From the NCBI GenBank assembly GCA_947502405.1, contig CANMZT010000007.1, positions 1 to 64,000 of the forward strand: DNA of 64,000 nucleotides, given 5' to 3'. Numbering within the stretch: the first letter of the stretch is position 1; each line of letters opens with the position of its first letter. This DNA comes from an uncultured Algibacter sp. (lineage in GTDB: Bacteria > Bacteroidota > Bacteroidia > Flavobacteriales > Flavobacteriaceae). Under the pieces are notes generated by a model. That model ran no database searches, was not told where the DNA came from, and saw only the letters and a list, made by a program, of their open reading frames with translations. Positions 33,457-41,364 of the stretch are shown in pieces. The translations under genes were made by a program, and so were the position numbers.

Positions 33457-34212
33457 TTACTTTTTCCAGAATTTTAATTTCTGCTTCAATTCTTTTTTTC
33501 GATTGAATTTATATTGAAATGCTTCAGTAAGATTCCACATTTTATTAAAAACCAATTCAAAAGGTTTTCCAGAAATTTTCGCGTATTCATCACTCATAAT
33601 TTCTACAATATGTTTATGAGGTGTTAGGCGTTCAAAGTTTTTAATTCGTTCTTCAAAAGACAATGGTTTAAAAACCATTCTATTTAAATCTACCAATTTA
33701 AATTCTAAATCATGCTCTTTAATAGTTATTAAAGTATTTCCTGGAGAATGATCTAAAAATAAAATACCTTTCTCATGAAGTTGATGTGTAAACCTTGTAA
33801 ATGCTCTCAAAATATTATCGTGATTTGGATAATCAAGATTATGAGATAACTCTCTAAAGGTTAAATCATAATTATCATGCTCACTAACATAATAACTCCT
33901 TTTAAAAAGGAAAGCCCTTGGAAATTCATAATACGCAATGGGTTGGGGCGTTCCAACACCTAAATCAATCAACTTATTAGCATATTCAAAAGAACGTTGT
34001 GCTTTTCCTTTTCTGAAAAACTTATATACAACTTGATTTAGTAAACCGGGAACTTTAAAAGATTTTATATTAACTGTTTTTCCGTTTAATTCAAACAGTT
34101 TCAGTTTGTTTCTTTTATCCTTTATAGATTCTCCTGAAGTCTCAAAAGATTCAATAAAACCATCAATCTCACTTTGAAAATCCTTGTAGGTCGTATGAAA
34201 TATTTTTTTCAT
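33457..34212 (-). CDS. Kdo/LPS kinase-like protein
   Basis: A 251-residue protein of the lipopolysaccharide kinase (KdkA/WaaP) type, with a small protein-kinase-like fold. It has LFLDHSPGNTLI (about 145-156) in place of the catalytic HRDxxxxN, with Asp and Asn kept, and KLVDLNRMVF (about 165-174) in place of DFG. KdkA phosphorylates Kdo in the LPS inner core. It faces the four glycan genes and ends flush with the last of them, which supports a role in cell-surface glycan modification. Confidence 0.8.
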   Translation of the reverse strand: MKKIFHTTYKDFQSEIDGFIESFETSGESIKDKRNKLKLFELNGKTVNIKSFKVPGLLNQVVYKFFRKGKAQRSFEYANKLIDLGVGTPQPIAYYEFPRAFLFKRSYYVSEHDNYDLTFRELSHNLDYPNHDNILRAFTRFTHQLHEKGILFLDHSPGNTLITIKEHDLEFKLVDLNRMVFKPLSFEERIKNFERLTPHKHIVEIMSDEYAKISGKPFELVFNKMWNLTEAFQYKFNRKKELKQKLKFWKK

Positions 34213-34284
34213 ATGGCAATATTACAAAGTTTTGAGTCATTCTTATAAACTAATATTAAATTTGTAAATAAAGTTGCAAAGTTT

Positions 34285-34854
34285 ATGAGCACAATCGATT
34301 CTGAGATAAAAAAATCAATACATATTTTAAAACAAGGAGGTTTAATTCTTTATCCTACTGATACTGTTTGGGCAATTGGTTGTGATGCTTCAAATTTAGA
34401 GACTGTAAAAAGAATATATACTCTAAAAAAACGTAACCCAAATAAAGCATTAAATTGTTTAGTAGCAGATGAGCGCATGTTAAAACGCTATGTAAAACAA
34501 ATTCCTCCTGCTGCTTTAAGTATTATTGAAGTTACTGATAAACCAACAACTATTATATATGATAATGCTCAAAATTTAGCACCTAATGCAATTGCAAAAG
34601 ATGGCACTATTGGTATTAGAATTCCTGATGATGATTTTTGTTATGGACTTACTAGAAAATTTAATGGTGCTATAGTTTCTACTTCAGCAAATATTAGTGG
34701 AGAATCTACCCCAAAATCATTCAAAGAAATAACACCAGCTATTTTAAAAGGTGTAGACTATGTCGTAAATTTGCAAAACGAAAAAATCTACTCAAATCCG
34801 CCATCAATCATTAAACTAAGCAATAGTGGAATTGTTGAAGTAATTCGTAAATAA
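34285..34854 (+). CDS. L-threonylcarbamoyladenylate synthase (Sua5/YrdC/YciO)
   Basis: Makes threonylcarbamoyl-AMP from threonine, bicarbonate and ATP for the t6A37 modification of ANN-decoding tRNAs. At 189 residues it is the short YrdC/YciO form without the Sua5 C-terminal domain. The markers are LYPTDTVWAIGCDA (21-34), KKRNPNKALNCLV, GTIGIRIPDD and VSTSANISGE. YrdC is the t6A enzyme of E. coli and YciO is its paralogue. The sequence does not decide between them with certainty. Confidence 0.88.
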   Translation: MSTIDSEIKKSIHILKQGGLILYPTDTVWAIGCDASNLETVKRIYTLKKRNPNKALNCLVADERMLKRYVKQIPPAALSIIEVTDKPTTIIYDNAQNLAPNAIAKDGTIGIRIPDDDFCYGLTRKFNGAIVSTSANISGESTPKSFKEITPAILKGVDYVVNLQNEKIYSNPPSIIKLSNSGIVEVIRK

Positions 34855-34915
34855 ACCGATAAAATTTAAGTTGAAAACAACTTGAGTTTTAAGATGTATT
34901 ATTGGAACAAATTAA

Positions 34916-36340
34916 ATGAACTACAAAGAAGCCTTAAAACATCCAATTTTTAAAATCATATCGCAATCTGCCAAGGAATTACAACTTGAAAGTTATGTTA
35001 TTGGTGGTTTTGTTCGTGATTTTCTATTAAATCGTGGGGACGCAAAAGATATTGATGTTGTTGCTATAGGAGATGGTATTAAATTGGCACTTCAAGTTGC
35101 AAAAAACCTCCCTAACAAGCCTAAGGTTCAGGTTTTCAAAACCTATGGTACAGCCATGTTAAGGCATGATGATATTGAAATTGAATTTGTTGGTGCAAGA
35201 AAAGAATCATACAATAAAGACAGTAGAAACCCTGCTGTTGAAAATGGTTCTCTAGAAGATGATCAAAATCGAAGAGATTTTACTATAAATGCACTAGCTC
35301 TAAACTTAAATGAATCTAATTTTGGTGAATTATTAGATCCTTTTGATGGCGTTGAAGATTTAGAAAGTAAAATTATCAGAACACCTTTAAATCCAAACAT
35401 TACCTATAGCGATGACCCTTTACGCATGCTACGTGCTATTAGATTTGCAACACAGCTTAATTTTAGTATTGAACAAAAATCTTTAGAAGCAATAACGCAA
35501 AATAGTAATAGAATTAAAATTATTACTAATGAACGGATAGTTACTGAACTAAACAAAATATTAGAAAGTAAAAAACCTTCTAAAGGCTTTTTACTCCTAG
35601 AGAAAACAGGATTACTAAAATATATCTTACCCGAATTAACCGCCTTAAAAGGTATTGATGAAATTGAAGGTCAGCGTCATAAAGACAACTTTTATCACAC
35701 ATTAGAAGTTCTAGATAATATTGCCTTAAATACGAATAACCTCTGGTTACGTTGGGCTGCGCTTTTACACGATATTGGTAAAGCACCAACAAAAAAATTC
35801 AACAAAAAAGTGGGTTGGACCTTCCATGGACACGAATTTGAAGGTTCAAAAATGGTTTACAGACTTTTTAAAAGATTAAAAATGCCATTAAATGACAAAA
35901 TGAAATTTGTTCAGAAAATGGTGTTGATGAGCTCCAGACCTATTGTACTTGCCCAAGATTTAGTAACAGACTCTGCAGTACGACGATTAGTTTTTGATGC
36001 TGGTGATTATGTTGATGATTTAATGACTTTGTGTGAAGCAGATATAACAACCAAAAACCCAAAAAAGTTTAAAAAATACCATAATAATTTTAAGATAGTT
36101 AGAGAAAAAATTGTTGAAGTTGAAGCTAGAGACCATATTAGAAATTTTCAACCACCTGTTTCTGGTGAAGAGATAATGAAAGCATTTAATCTAAAACCTT
36201 CTAGAGAAATTGGTATTATAAAAGAAACTATTAAAGAAGCTATTTTAGAAGGAGATATTCCAAATGAGTTCGATGCTGCTTATAAATTAATGCTAAAAAA
36301 AGGGAAAGCACTAGGCTTAAAAACTGAAATAGAATTATGA
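34916..36340 (+). CDS. CCA-adding enzyme / poly(A) polymerase family with HD domain
   Basis: A 474-residue class II nucleotidyltransferase that adds or repairs the CCA end of tRNAs. This suits the local tRNA genes, which do not encode CCA. The catalytic head has VIGGFVRDFLLNRGDAKDIDVVA (in part, about 28-49) with the DxD metal pair, then RRDFTINALALNL and the DDPLRMLRAIRFAT motif. A C-terminal HD phosphohydrolase domain has LLHDIGKAPTK (about 287-297). Whether the enzyme adds full CCA or shares the job cannot be told from sequence. Confidence 0.88.
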   Translation: MNYKEALKHPIFKIISQSAKELQLESYVIGGFVRDFLLNRGDAKDIDVVAIGDGIKLALQVAKNLPNKPKVQVFKTYGTAMLRHDDIEIEFVGARKESYNKDSRNPAVENGSLEDDQNRRDFTINALALNLNESNFGELLDPFDGVEDLESKIIRTPLNPNITYSDDPLRMLRAIRFATQLNFSIEQKSLEAITQNSNRIKIITNERIVTELNKILESKKPSKGFLLLEKTGLLKYILPELTALKGIDEIEGQRHKDNFYHTLEVLDNIALNTNNLWLRWAALLHDIGKAPTKKFNKKVGWTFHGHEFEGSKMVYRLFKRLKMPLNDKMKFVQKMVLMSSRPIVLAQDLVTDSAVRRLVFDAGDYVDDLMTLCEADITTKNPKKFKKYHNNFKIVREKIVEVEARDHIRNFQPPVSGEEIMKAFNLKPSREIGIIKETIKEAILEGDIPNEFDAAYKLMLKKGKALGLKTEIEL

Positions 36341-36774
36341 TTAAACTTGTGCGAACAGATTCAAATCATAAGGATTTCATTAAACTTGTTGATGCTTTGA
36401 ATTCTTATTTAAAAATTATAGATGGTAATGAACATGAATTTTATAGTCAGTATAATAATATTGATGTTTTAAAGCATGTTGTGGTTGCTTATAAAAACAG
36501 TATTCCTGTTGGTTGTGGAGCATTTAAGAGTTACGATATTAAAACTGTTGAAGTAAAACGCATGTTCACAAAAACAGAAGAGCGAGGAGTTGGAATTGCT
36601 TCAAAAATTTTGCTTGAATTAGAAAAATGGGCAGGTGAACTATCATATAAAACTTGTGTTTTAGAAACTGGTAAAAGACAAATTGAGGCTGTTTCATTTT
36701 ATAAAAAAATGGGGTATTCAGTTATCCCAAATTACGGACAATACAAAAACATAGACAATAGCCTTTGTTTCTAA
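36337..36774 (+). CDS. GNAT family N-acetyltransferase
   Basis: A 145-residue GNAT enzyme. The acetyl-CoA loop is in TEERGVGIASKILLELEKWA (about 76-95, the R/QxxGxG/A-type motif), after the strand VEVKRMFT. It ends with VSFYKKMGYSVIPNYGQY. The substrate is unknown. The ATG overlaps the stop codon of the CCA-enzyme gene by 4 bp (ATGA), so the two are translated together. Confidence 0.85.
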   Translation: MIKLVRTDSNHKDFIKLVDALNSYLKIIDGNEHEFYSQYNNIDVLKHVVVAYKNSIPVGCGAFKSYDIKTVEVKRMFTKTEERGVGIASKILLELEKWAGELSYKTCVLETGKRQIEAVSFYKKMGYSVIPNYGQYKNIDNSLCF

Positions 36775-36791
36775 AAGTCATTGTTAATGCC

Positions 36792-36840
36792 TTGAGCGCA
36801 GTCAAGAGATTAATAAAATTATAAAGTCGACTGCGTTCGA
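36792..36840. repeat. Imperfect inverted repeat upstream of ctaA
   Basis: TTGAGCGCAGTC (36792-36803) and GACTGCGTTCGA (36829-36840) pair at 10 of 12 positions across a 25-nt loop. The arms are much richer in GC than the surroundings. Short repeats of this GCGCAGTC/GACTGCG kind are common between flavobacterial genes. No T-run follows, so it is not a typical terminator. Confidence 0.5.
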
Positions 36841-36849
36841 CCTAAAGCT

Positions 36850-37866
36850 ATGAAAAAGGATAATAAGAAAGTAATTTATTGGCTATTAACGGGGTGTATA
36901 TTAATCTTCATCATGGTTATTGTTGGCGGTATAACCAGACTTACACATTCTGGATTATCAATTTCAAACTATAAATTAATTTCAGGAACCATTCCACCTA
37001 TGAACAACGTAGAATGGGAAGCTGCATTCGATTTATACAAACAATACCCAGAGTACCAAAAACTTAATAATCAATTCACCCTCCAAGATTTTAAAGATAT
37101 TTATTTCTGGGAATGGTTTCATCGTGTTATTGGTAGGTTCATTGGTTTAGTATTTATTATCCCATTCTTATATTTTTTAATTACTAAACAACTTACAAAA
37201 TCCACAACAAAAAAGGCAATTATTCTCTTATGTTTGGGTGCATTTCAAGGCTTTTTAGGCTGGTATATGGTTAAAAGTGGTTTAGTTGATAATCCAGATG
37301 TAAGCCATTACAGGTTAGCTGCACATTTAACCACTGCCTTTATAACCTTTGCATATACCTTTTGGGTGGCTTTAGATTTAATGTTCACTAGTAAAAAAGA
37401 GATAAACAAATCTTTTAGAAACTTAATCCGGTGGGGGCTTGCCATACTATTACTTCAAATAATTTATGGAGCTTTTGTTGCAGGTTTAGATGCTGGATGG
37501 ATTCATAATCATTGGCCAATGATGAGCGAAGGCAAATTTATTCACGAAACCGTTTACACTGAACAAGTACCAGTTTACAAAAACTTTATAGAAGGCAAAA
37601 GTGGTGTGCAATTTATTCATAGAATTCTAGCCTTTGTAGTTGTTGGTTTTATTATTTTAATTTACTTAAAATCAAAAAAATTGAAGCTTTCTAGTTACCA
37701 ATCTAAAGGTGTTAATTATTTGATGGTTATGGTTGGCATTCAGTTCCTTCTAGGGGTATTAACCATTCTTTTACAGGTACCTGTTTGGTTAGGAGTTGCG
37801 CATCAAGTAGGTGCTTTTTTCTTATTAAGCATCATGACATTTACACTGCACAGGTTTTCAAAATAA
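36850..37866 (+). CDS. ctaA: Heme A synthase (COX15/CtaA)
   Basis: Oxidises the C8 methyl of heme O to the formyl group of heme A for cytochrome aa3-type oxidases. The 338-residue membrane protein has about eight helices and two copies of the four-helix heme-binding unit. Conserved parts: GGITRLTHSGLSISNYK (28-44), EWFHRVIGR (about 88-96), the second-half HNHWP region and QFIHRILAF with its His. The His residues ligate the two hemes. The PMNNVEWEAAFDLYKQYPEY loop is typical of the eukaryote/alpha-type branch (COX15). Confidence 0.93.
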   Translation: MKKDNKKVIYWLLTGCILIFIMVIVGGITRLTHSGLSISNYKLISGTIPPMNNVEWEAAFDLYKQYPEYQKLNNQFTLQDFKDIYFWEWFHRVIGRFIGLVFIIPFLYFLITKQLTKSTTKKAIILLCLGAFQGFLGWYMVKSGLVDNPDVSHYRLAAHLTTAFITFAYTFWVALDLMFTSKKEINKSFRNLIRWGLAILLLQIIYGAFVAGLDAGWIHNHWPMMSEGKFIHETVYTEQVPVYKNFIEGKSGVQFIHRILAFVVVGFIILIYLKSKKLKLSSYQSKGVNYLMVMVGIQFLLGVLTILLQVPVWLGVAHQVGAFFLLSIMTFTLHRFSK

Positions 37867-37905
37867 ATTAAAAAAAAGCTACCTTTGTAGCTTAATTATT
37901 CATTG

Positions 37906-38418
37906 ATGGTTTACAGGTTTAGAGTTATTTTAGATAATGATACAGAAGAGGACATCTTTCGCGATTTAGAAATTCTCGAAACAGATACTCTTGAAGATTT
38001 ACACAATATTATTACCCAGTCTTTTGGATTTGATGGTACCGAAATGGCATCATTTTATGTAAGTAATGATATGTGGGAACAAGGCGAAGAAATCTCTCTT
38101 TTTGATTTAAGCGATGATGGTTCTGCACGTTTAATGAATGAAACTGCTTTGGATGACGTTGTTCATGAAGCACAAACCAAACTCATTTATGTTTATGATT
38201 TTATGAGTATGTGGACCTTTTTTGTAGAACTTGCTGAAATTGTTGATGAAACTGAAGGTCATGATTACCCTCACCTTATGTTTGTTCAAGGTCAAGTACC
38301 AGAAAAAGCTCCAGAAAAATTATTTGAAGCTGATGAAGACAATGATTTTGATGAGTTTGAAGACGGTATTGATGTTGACGATTATGATAATTTAGACTTC
38401 AACGAAAACTGGAATTAA
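37906..38418 (+). CDS. pRiA4b ORF-3-like protein
   Basis: A 170-residue soluble, very acidic protein of the 'plasmid pRiA4b ORF-3' family. It begins MVYRFRVILDNDTEEDIFRDLEI and has the segment LHNIITQSFGFDGTEMASFY. The last 45 residues are mostly Asp and Glu. The family name comes from a plasmid ORF and says nothing about mobility; its function is unknown. ATG at 37906 is preferred to the TTG just before it. A hairpin (37876-37893) lies just upstream, between it and ctaA. Its stop overlaps the convergent gene by 4 bp. Confidence 0.78.
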   Translation: MVYRFRVILDNDTEEDIFRDLEILETDTLEDLHNIITQSFGFDGTEMASFYVSNDMWEQGEEISLFDLSDDGSARLMNETALDDVVHEAQTKLIYVYDFMSMWTFFVELAEIVDETEGHDYPHLMFVQGQVPEKAPEKLFEADEDNDFDEFEDGIDVDDYDNLDFNENWN

Positions 38419-39476
38419 TCTAATTCTAGAGGGTTAACATTTTCGTAATTTCTAGTTAAAAACTCTAAAGAATATTTTAAAATTTCTCCCATATTCTTAC
38501 TCTTTTTAAAGTTCACATCGTGCGTGTAATCAAAAATGGTCATCTTTAGTAAATCTACATGATCTTTTGATGAAATATCATCTGCTTCCATGCATGCTAT
38601 TAATTTTTTAAATCTGTTTTGAAAACTTTTCAAGCGCTTTACTAAAATGGATCGTTCTTCAGTTTTATATTGGTCTATAGATAGTTTTTGAATGTTTTCA
38701 GAAACTAATTCTACCATTTTAAAATTTTCTTTGAAAAATTGAGGCCTGTAAATATTAAACTTCCCCTCGTATGACTGCTGATCAAAATCTATAGCTCTTA
38801 TCTTATAAACTACTTTATCAAAATCATGAGTAGGCACAATCACATAATTATAAGAGCGCATATCACCAAGTAAGCGAATCATACAACGCTCATTAAACTT
38901 AACAAACTCTTTGGCTATTTGAGATTTTTCTGATTTACTACAGTTAAGGAGCATGCCTTTAATAAATTCATCTCCAGGGATTCCAACTATATGATCTTCA
39001 ATCAAAGTATTTTCATGAACCAAAAAATTCAAATTATAAGGAGACAGCATGTGCTCTAACTCTAAACCATAAATTCGTGAAGCATCAGCAATTTTAACAT
39101 AAAAATAAGTGGAGTTATCATTCAGAATATTCCTGATTTTTATTCTAAAAGGTTTAGAATTACCAAATGTGCAGTAATCTATAGCGTCTACACTTAAAAA
39201 TGGTAAAATATTGTCGTTTCCATCAGAATGAAAAATAGTATATACTTTTTTTAATGCGTATTCAATTTCTTCTCTTTCAAATTCGTTATAATAAACACGA
39301 ATCCACAAGGTGTCTTTTTCATCTTTATCATAAACAACTATAGACCCTTGAAATCTCAACAAATCCTCATAAAATATTGGAATCTTAATATTTCTATTGT
39401 ATCTAGAAAGGTATTGATGAAGCTTTTCAGTAATAGGGTACGATGGTTTTCTTTTGGATATCTTTAAATCTTGCAT
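38415..39476 (-). CDS. Conserved protein of unknown function, possibly kinase-like
   Basis: A 353-residue soluble protein with no domain I can name. The stretch CMIRLLGDMRSYNYVIV (about 212-228), followed after about 20 residues by IRAIDFDQQSYEGKFN (about 245-260), recalls the HGDxxxxN / IDFD pair of aminoglycoside-type or HipA-type kinases. The proposed metal-binding Asp and Asn are at hand. No glycine-rich ATP loop is evident. It may be a divergent kinase-fold protein. It is transcribed alone, convergent with the pRiA4b-like gene. Confidence 0.6.
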   Translation of the reverse strand: MQDLKISKRKPSYPITEKLHQYLSRYNRNIKIPIFYEDLLRFQGSIVVYDKDEKDTLWIRVYYNEFEREEIEYALKKVYTIFHSDGNDNILPFLSVDAIDYCTFGNSKPFRIKIRNILNDNSTYFYVKIADASRIYGLELEHMLSPYNLNFLVHENTLIEDHIVGIPGDEFIKGMLLNCSKSEKSQIAKEFVKFNERCMIRLLGDMRSYNYVIVPTHDFDKVVYKIRAIDFDQQSYEGKFNIYRPQFFKENFKMVELVSENIQKLSIDQYKTEERSILVKRLKSFQNRFKKLIACMEADDISSKDHVDLLKMTIFDYTHDVNFKKSKNMGEILKYSLEFLTRNYENVNPLELD

Positions 39477-39603
39477 ACAACATTAAACTTATTCAAAGTT
39501 AGCATTTTTATTATTACACCTGTAACAAAAATTGATCATGATCGTCATACTGAAACAACTAACCAATGTCATCTTACTAGATTGACATGAAAAACTCTAT
39601 AGT

Positions 39604-40506
39604 TTGGAATCTATACTTACAATTAACAACCTTACAAAAAAATTCGGGTATTTAACTGCCGTAAAAGACTTGTCATTCACAATAAATAAAGGAAATGTGT
39701 ATGGCATCTTGGGACCTAACGGAAGTGGGAAATCTACAACTCTGGGCATTGTACTTAATGTAGTTAATAAAACCGAAGGTAATTTTCATTGGTTTGATGG
39801 AAAAACCTCAACACATGATGCACTAAAAAAAGTTGGAGCTATTATTGAGCGACCAAATTTTTACCCTTACATGACGGCAGCTCAAAACTTAAAATTAGTT
39901 TGTAAAATTAAAGGCGTTGATATTAGTAAAATTGATGAAAAACTAGAAATTGTGGGGCTTTTAGAACGCAAGGATAGTAAATTCAAAACCTATTCCTTGG
40001 GTATGAAGCAACGTTTAGCTATTGCTTCTGCTCTTTTAAATGACCCTGAAATTTTAATTTTAGATGAACCCACAAATGGGTTAGATCCACAAGGTATTCA
40101 CCAAATACGAGAAATTATAAAAGAAATTGCAGCTCAAGGAACTACAATTCTACTAGCATCACATTTACTTGATGAAGTTGAAAAAGTATGTTCGCACGTT
40201 GTTGTACTCCGCAAAGGCGTAAAATTATATTCTGGACGAGTTGACGAGATGATTTCTAGTCATGGTTTTTTCGAATTGAAATCGAATAAAGAAACTGAAT
40301 TAGTTAAGCTATTAGAAAACCATAAAGCATTTAGTAAAGTAAAAGTTCAAGACGATTTAGTTACAGCTTTTTTAAATGAACCTATGAAATCTGAAGATTT
40401 TAATAAATATCTTTTTGAGCAAGGCATCATACTAACCCATTTAGTACAACGCAAAGAAAGTTTAGAAGAGCAATTTTTACAATTAACTGACAACAACCAA
40501 AACTAA
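39604..40506 (+). CDS. ABC transporter ATP-binding protein
   Basis: A 300-residue ABC-2-type ATPase. It has Walker A GPNGSGKST (about 37-45), the signature YSLGMKQRLAIA (about 130-141), Walker B ILILDEPTNGLDP (about 152-164) and the switch His in LLASHLLDEVE. The reading frame has no ATG or GTG between the upstream stop at 39583 and the domain, so it must start at TTG 39604. It pairs with the permease gene 5 bp downstream. The substrate is unknown; the lantibiotic-immunity/NatA branch of ATPases looks closest. Confidence 0.9.
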   Translation: MESILTINNLTKKFGYLTAVKDLSFTINKGNVYGILGPNGSGKSTTLGIVLNVVNKTEGNFHWFDGKTSTHDALKKVGAIIERPNFYPYMTAAQNLKLVCKIKGVDISKIDEKLEIVGLLERKDSKFKTYSLGMKQRLAIASALLNDPEILILDEPTNGLDPQGIHQIREIIKEIAAQGTTILLASHLLDEVEKVCSHVVVLRKGVKLYSGRVDEMISSHGFFELKSNKETELVKLLENHKAFSKVKVQDDLVTAFLNEPMKSEDFNKYLFEQGIILTHLVQRKESLEEQFLQLTDNNQN

Positions 40507-40511
40507 CCAGA

Positions 40512-41336
40512 ATGTTACGACTTTTAAATTTAGAATTACAAAAATTATTACTTAATAGAACCAGTAAAATACTGATATTCGTATCGTTTGTTTTACCTTT
40601 TTTTGTCATCCTCCTTTCCTCATTAAAAATTAATGTTTTTGGTTTCTTTACACTTGAATTAGGAGAACTCGGTGTCTTCAATTTTCCAATTATTTGGCAT
40701 TTAACTACCTTTTTTGCCTCCCAATTCAAATTCTTTTTTGCAATTGTTGTAGTTAGCATGATTGGAAATGAGTATAGTAATAAAACTATTAAACAAAACC
40801 TTATAGATGGCTTGAGCAAAAAAGAATTTATTCTATCAAAATTTTACACCATTGTATTTTTCTCTTTAGTTTCAACTATACTTATTGGTTTAATTTCATT
40901 ATGTATAGGGCTTTATTACTCTAGTTATACTGAAGCTTCTATAGTTATTAGGGGTGTTGAATTTCTTGCTGCTTACTTTGTAAAACTTATAGGTTTCTTC
41001 AGTTTATGTTTATTTTTAGGGATGTTAGTAAAGCGCTCAGCTTTTGCACTTGCTTTCTTATTTATACTTTTTATCCTAGAATGGATATTTTTTGGTTTAA
41101 TTGCGTGGCAATCTGATAATAGAATAGCTGAAAACATTCAAAACTTTTTCCCGCTAAAATCAATGTATAAATTAATAGACCAGCCCTTCCAAAGAATAGC
41201 TATGAGTAAGTTTCCAGACAAAGGAGAATTAGCTTACGATTATGCCGTACATGGATATGAGATTATTATCGTTTTATGCTGGACAGCCTTATTCATCTTT
41301 TTATCGCATAAATTATTAAAAAAGCGAGATTTGTAA
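40512..41336 (+). CDS. ABC transporter permease (ABC-2 type)
   Basis: A 274-residue inner-membrane partner of the ATPase upstream. It starts MLRLLNLELQKLLLNRTSK, an amphipathic coupling region. About six hydrophobic helices follow (near 20-38, 70-90, 115-137, 150-170, 178-196, 246-262). ABC-2 permeases of this form export peptides, drugs or ions, or confer immunity. Nothing here fixes the cargo. It precedes the T9SS cargo genes by 28 bp; co-transcription with them is possible. Confidence 0.85.
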   Translation: MLRLLNLELQKLLLNRTSKILIFVSFVLPFFVILLSSLKINVFGFFTLELGELGVFNFPIIWHLTTFFASQFKFFFAIVVVSMIGNEYSNKTIKQNLIDGLSKKEFILSKFYTIVFFSLVSTILIGLISLCIGLYYSSYTEASIVIRGVEFLAAYFVKLIGFFSLCLFLGMLVKRSAFALAFLFILFILEWIFFGLIAWQSDNRIAENIQNFFPLKSMYKLIDQPFQRIAMSKFPDKGELAYDYAVHGYEIIIVLCWTALFIFLSHKLLKKRDL

Positions 41337-41364
41337 TATATTTGGTAGCTTTTGCTACTGAAAA

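Noticed and set aside
37876-37893. Terminator between ctaA and the pRiA4b-like gene
   Set aside because: AAGCTAC/GTAGCTT with a CTTT loop is a real hairpin, but it lacks a T-run and lies 13 bp before the next start; its role is unclear.
37906-38418. Mobile-element passenger gene (pRiA4b ORF-3 name)
   Set aside because: The name is historical. No transposase, inverted repeats or target duplications flank it, and base composition matches its neighbours.
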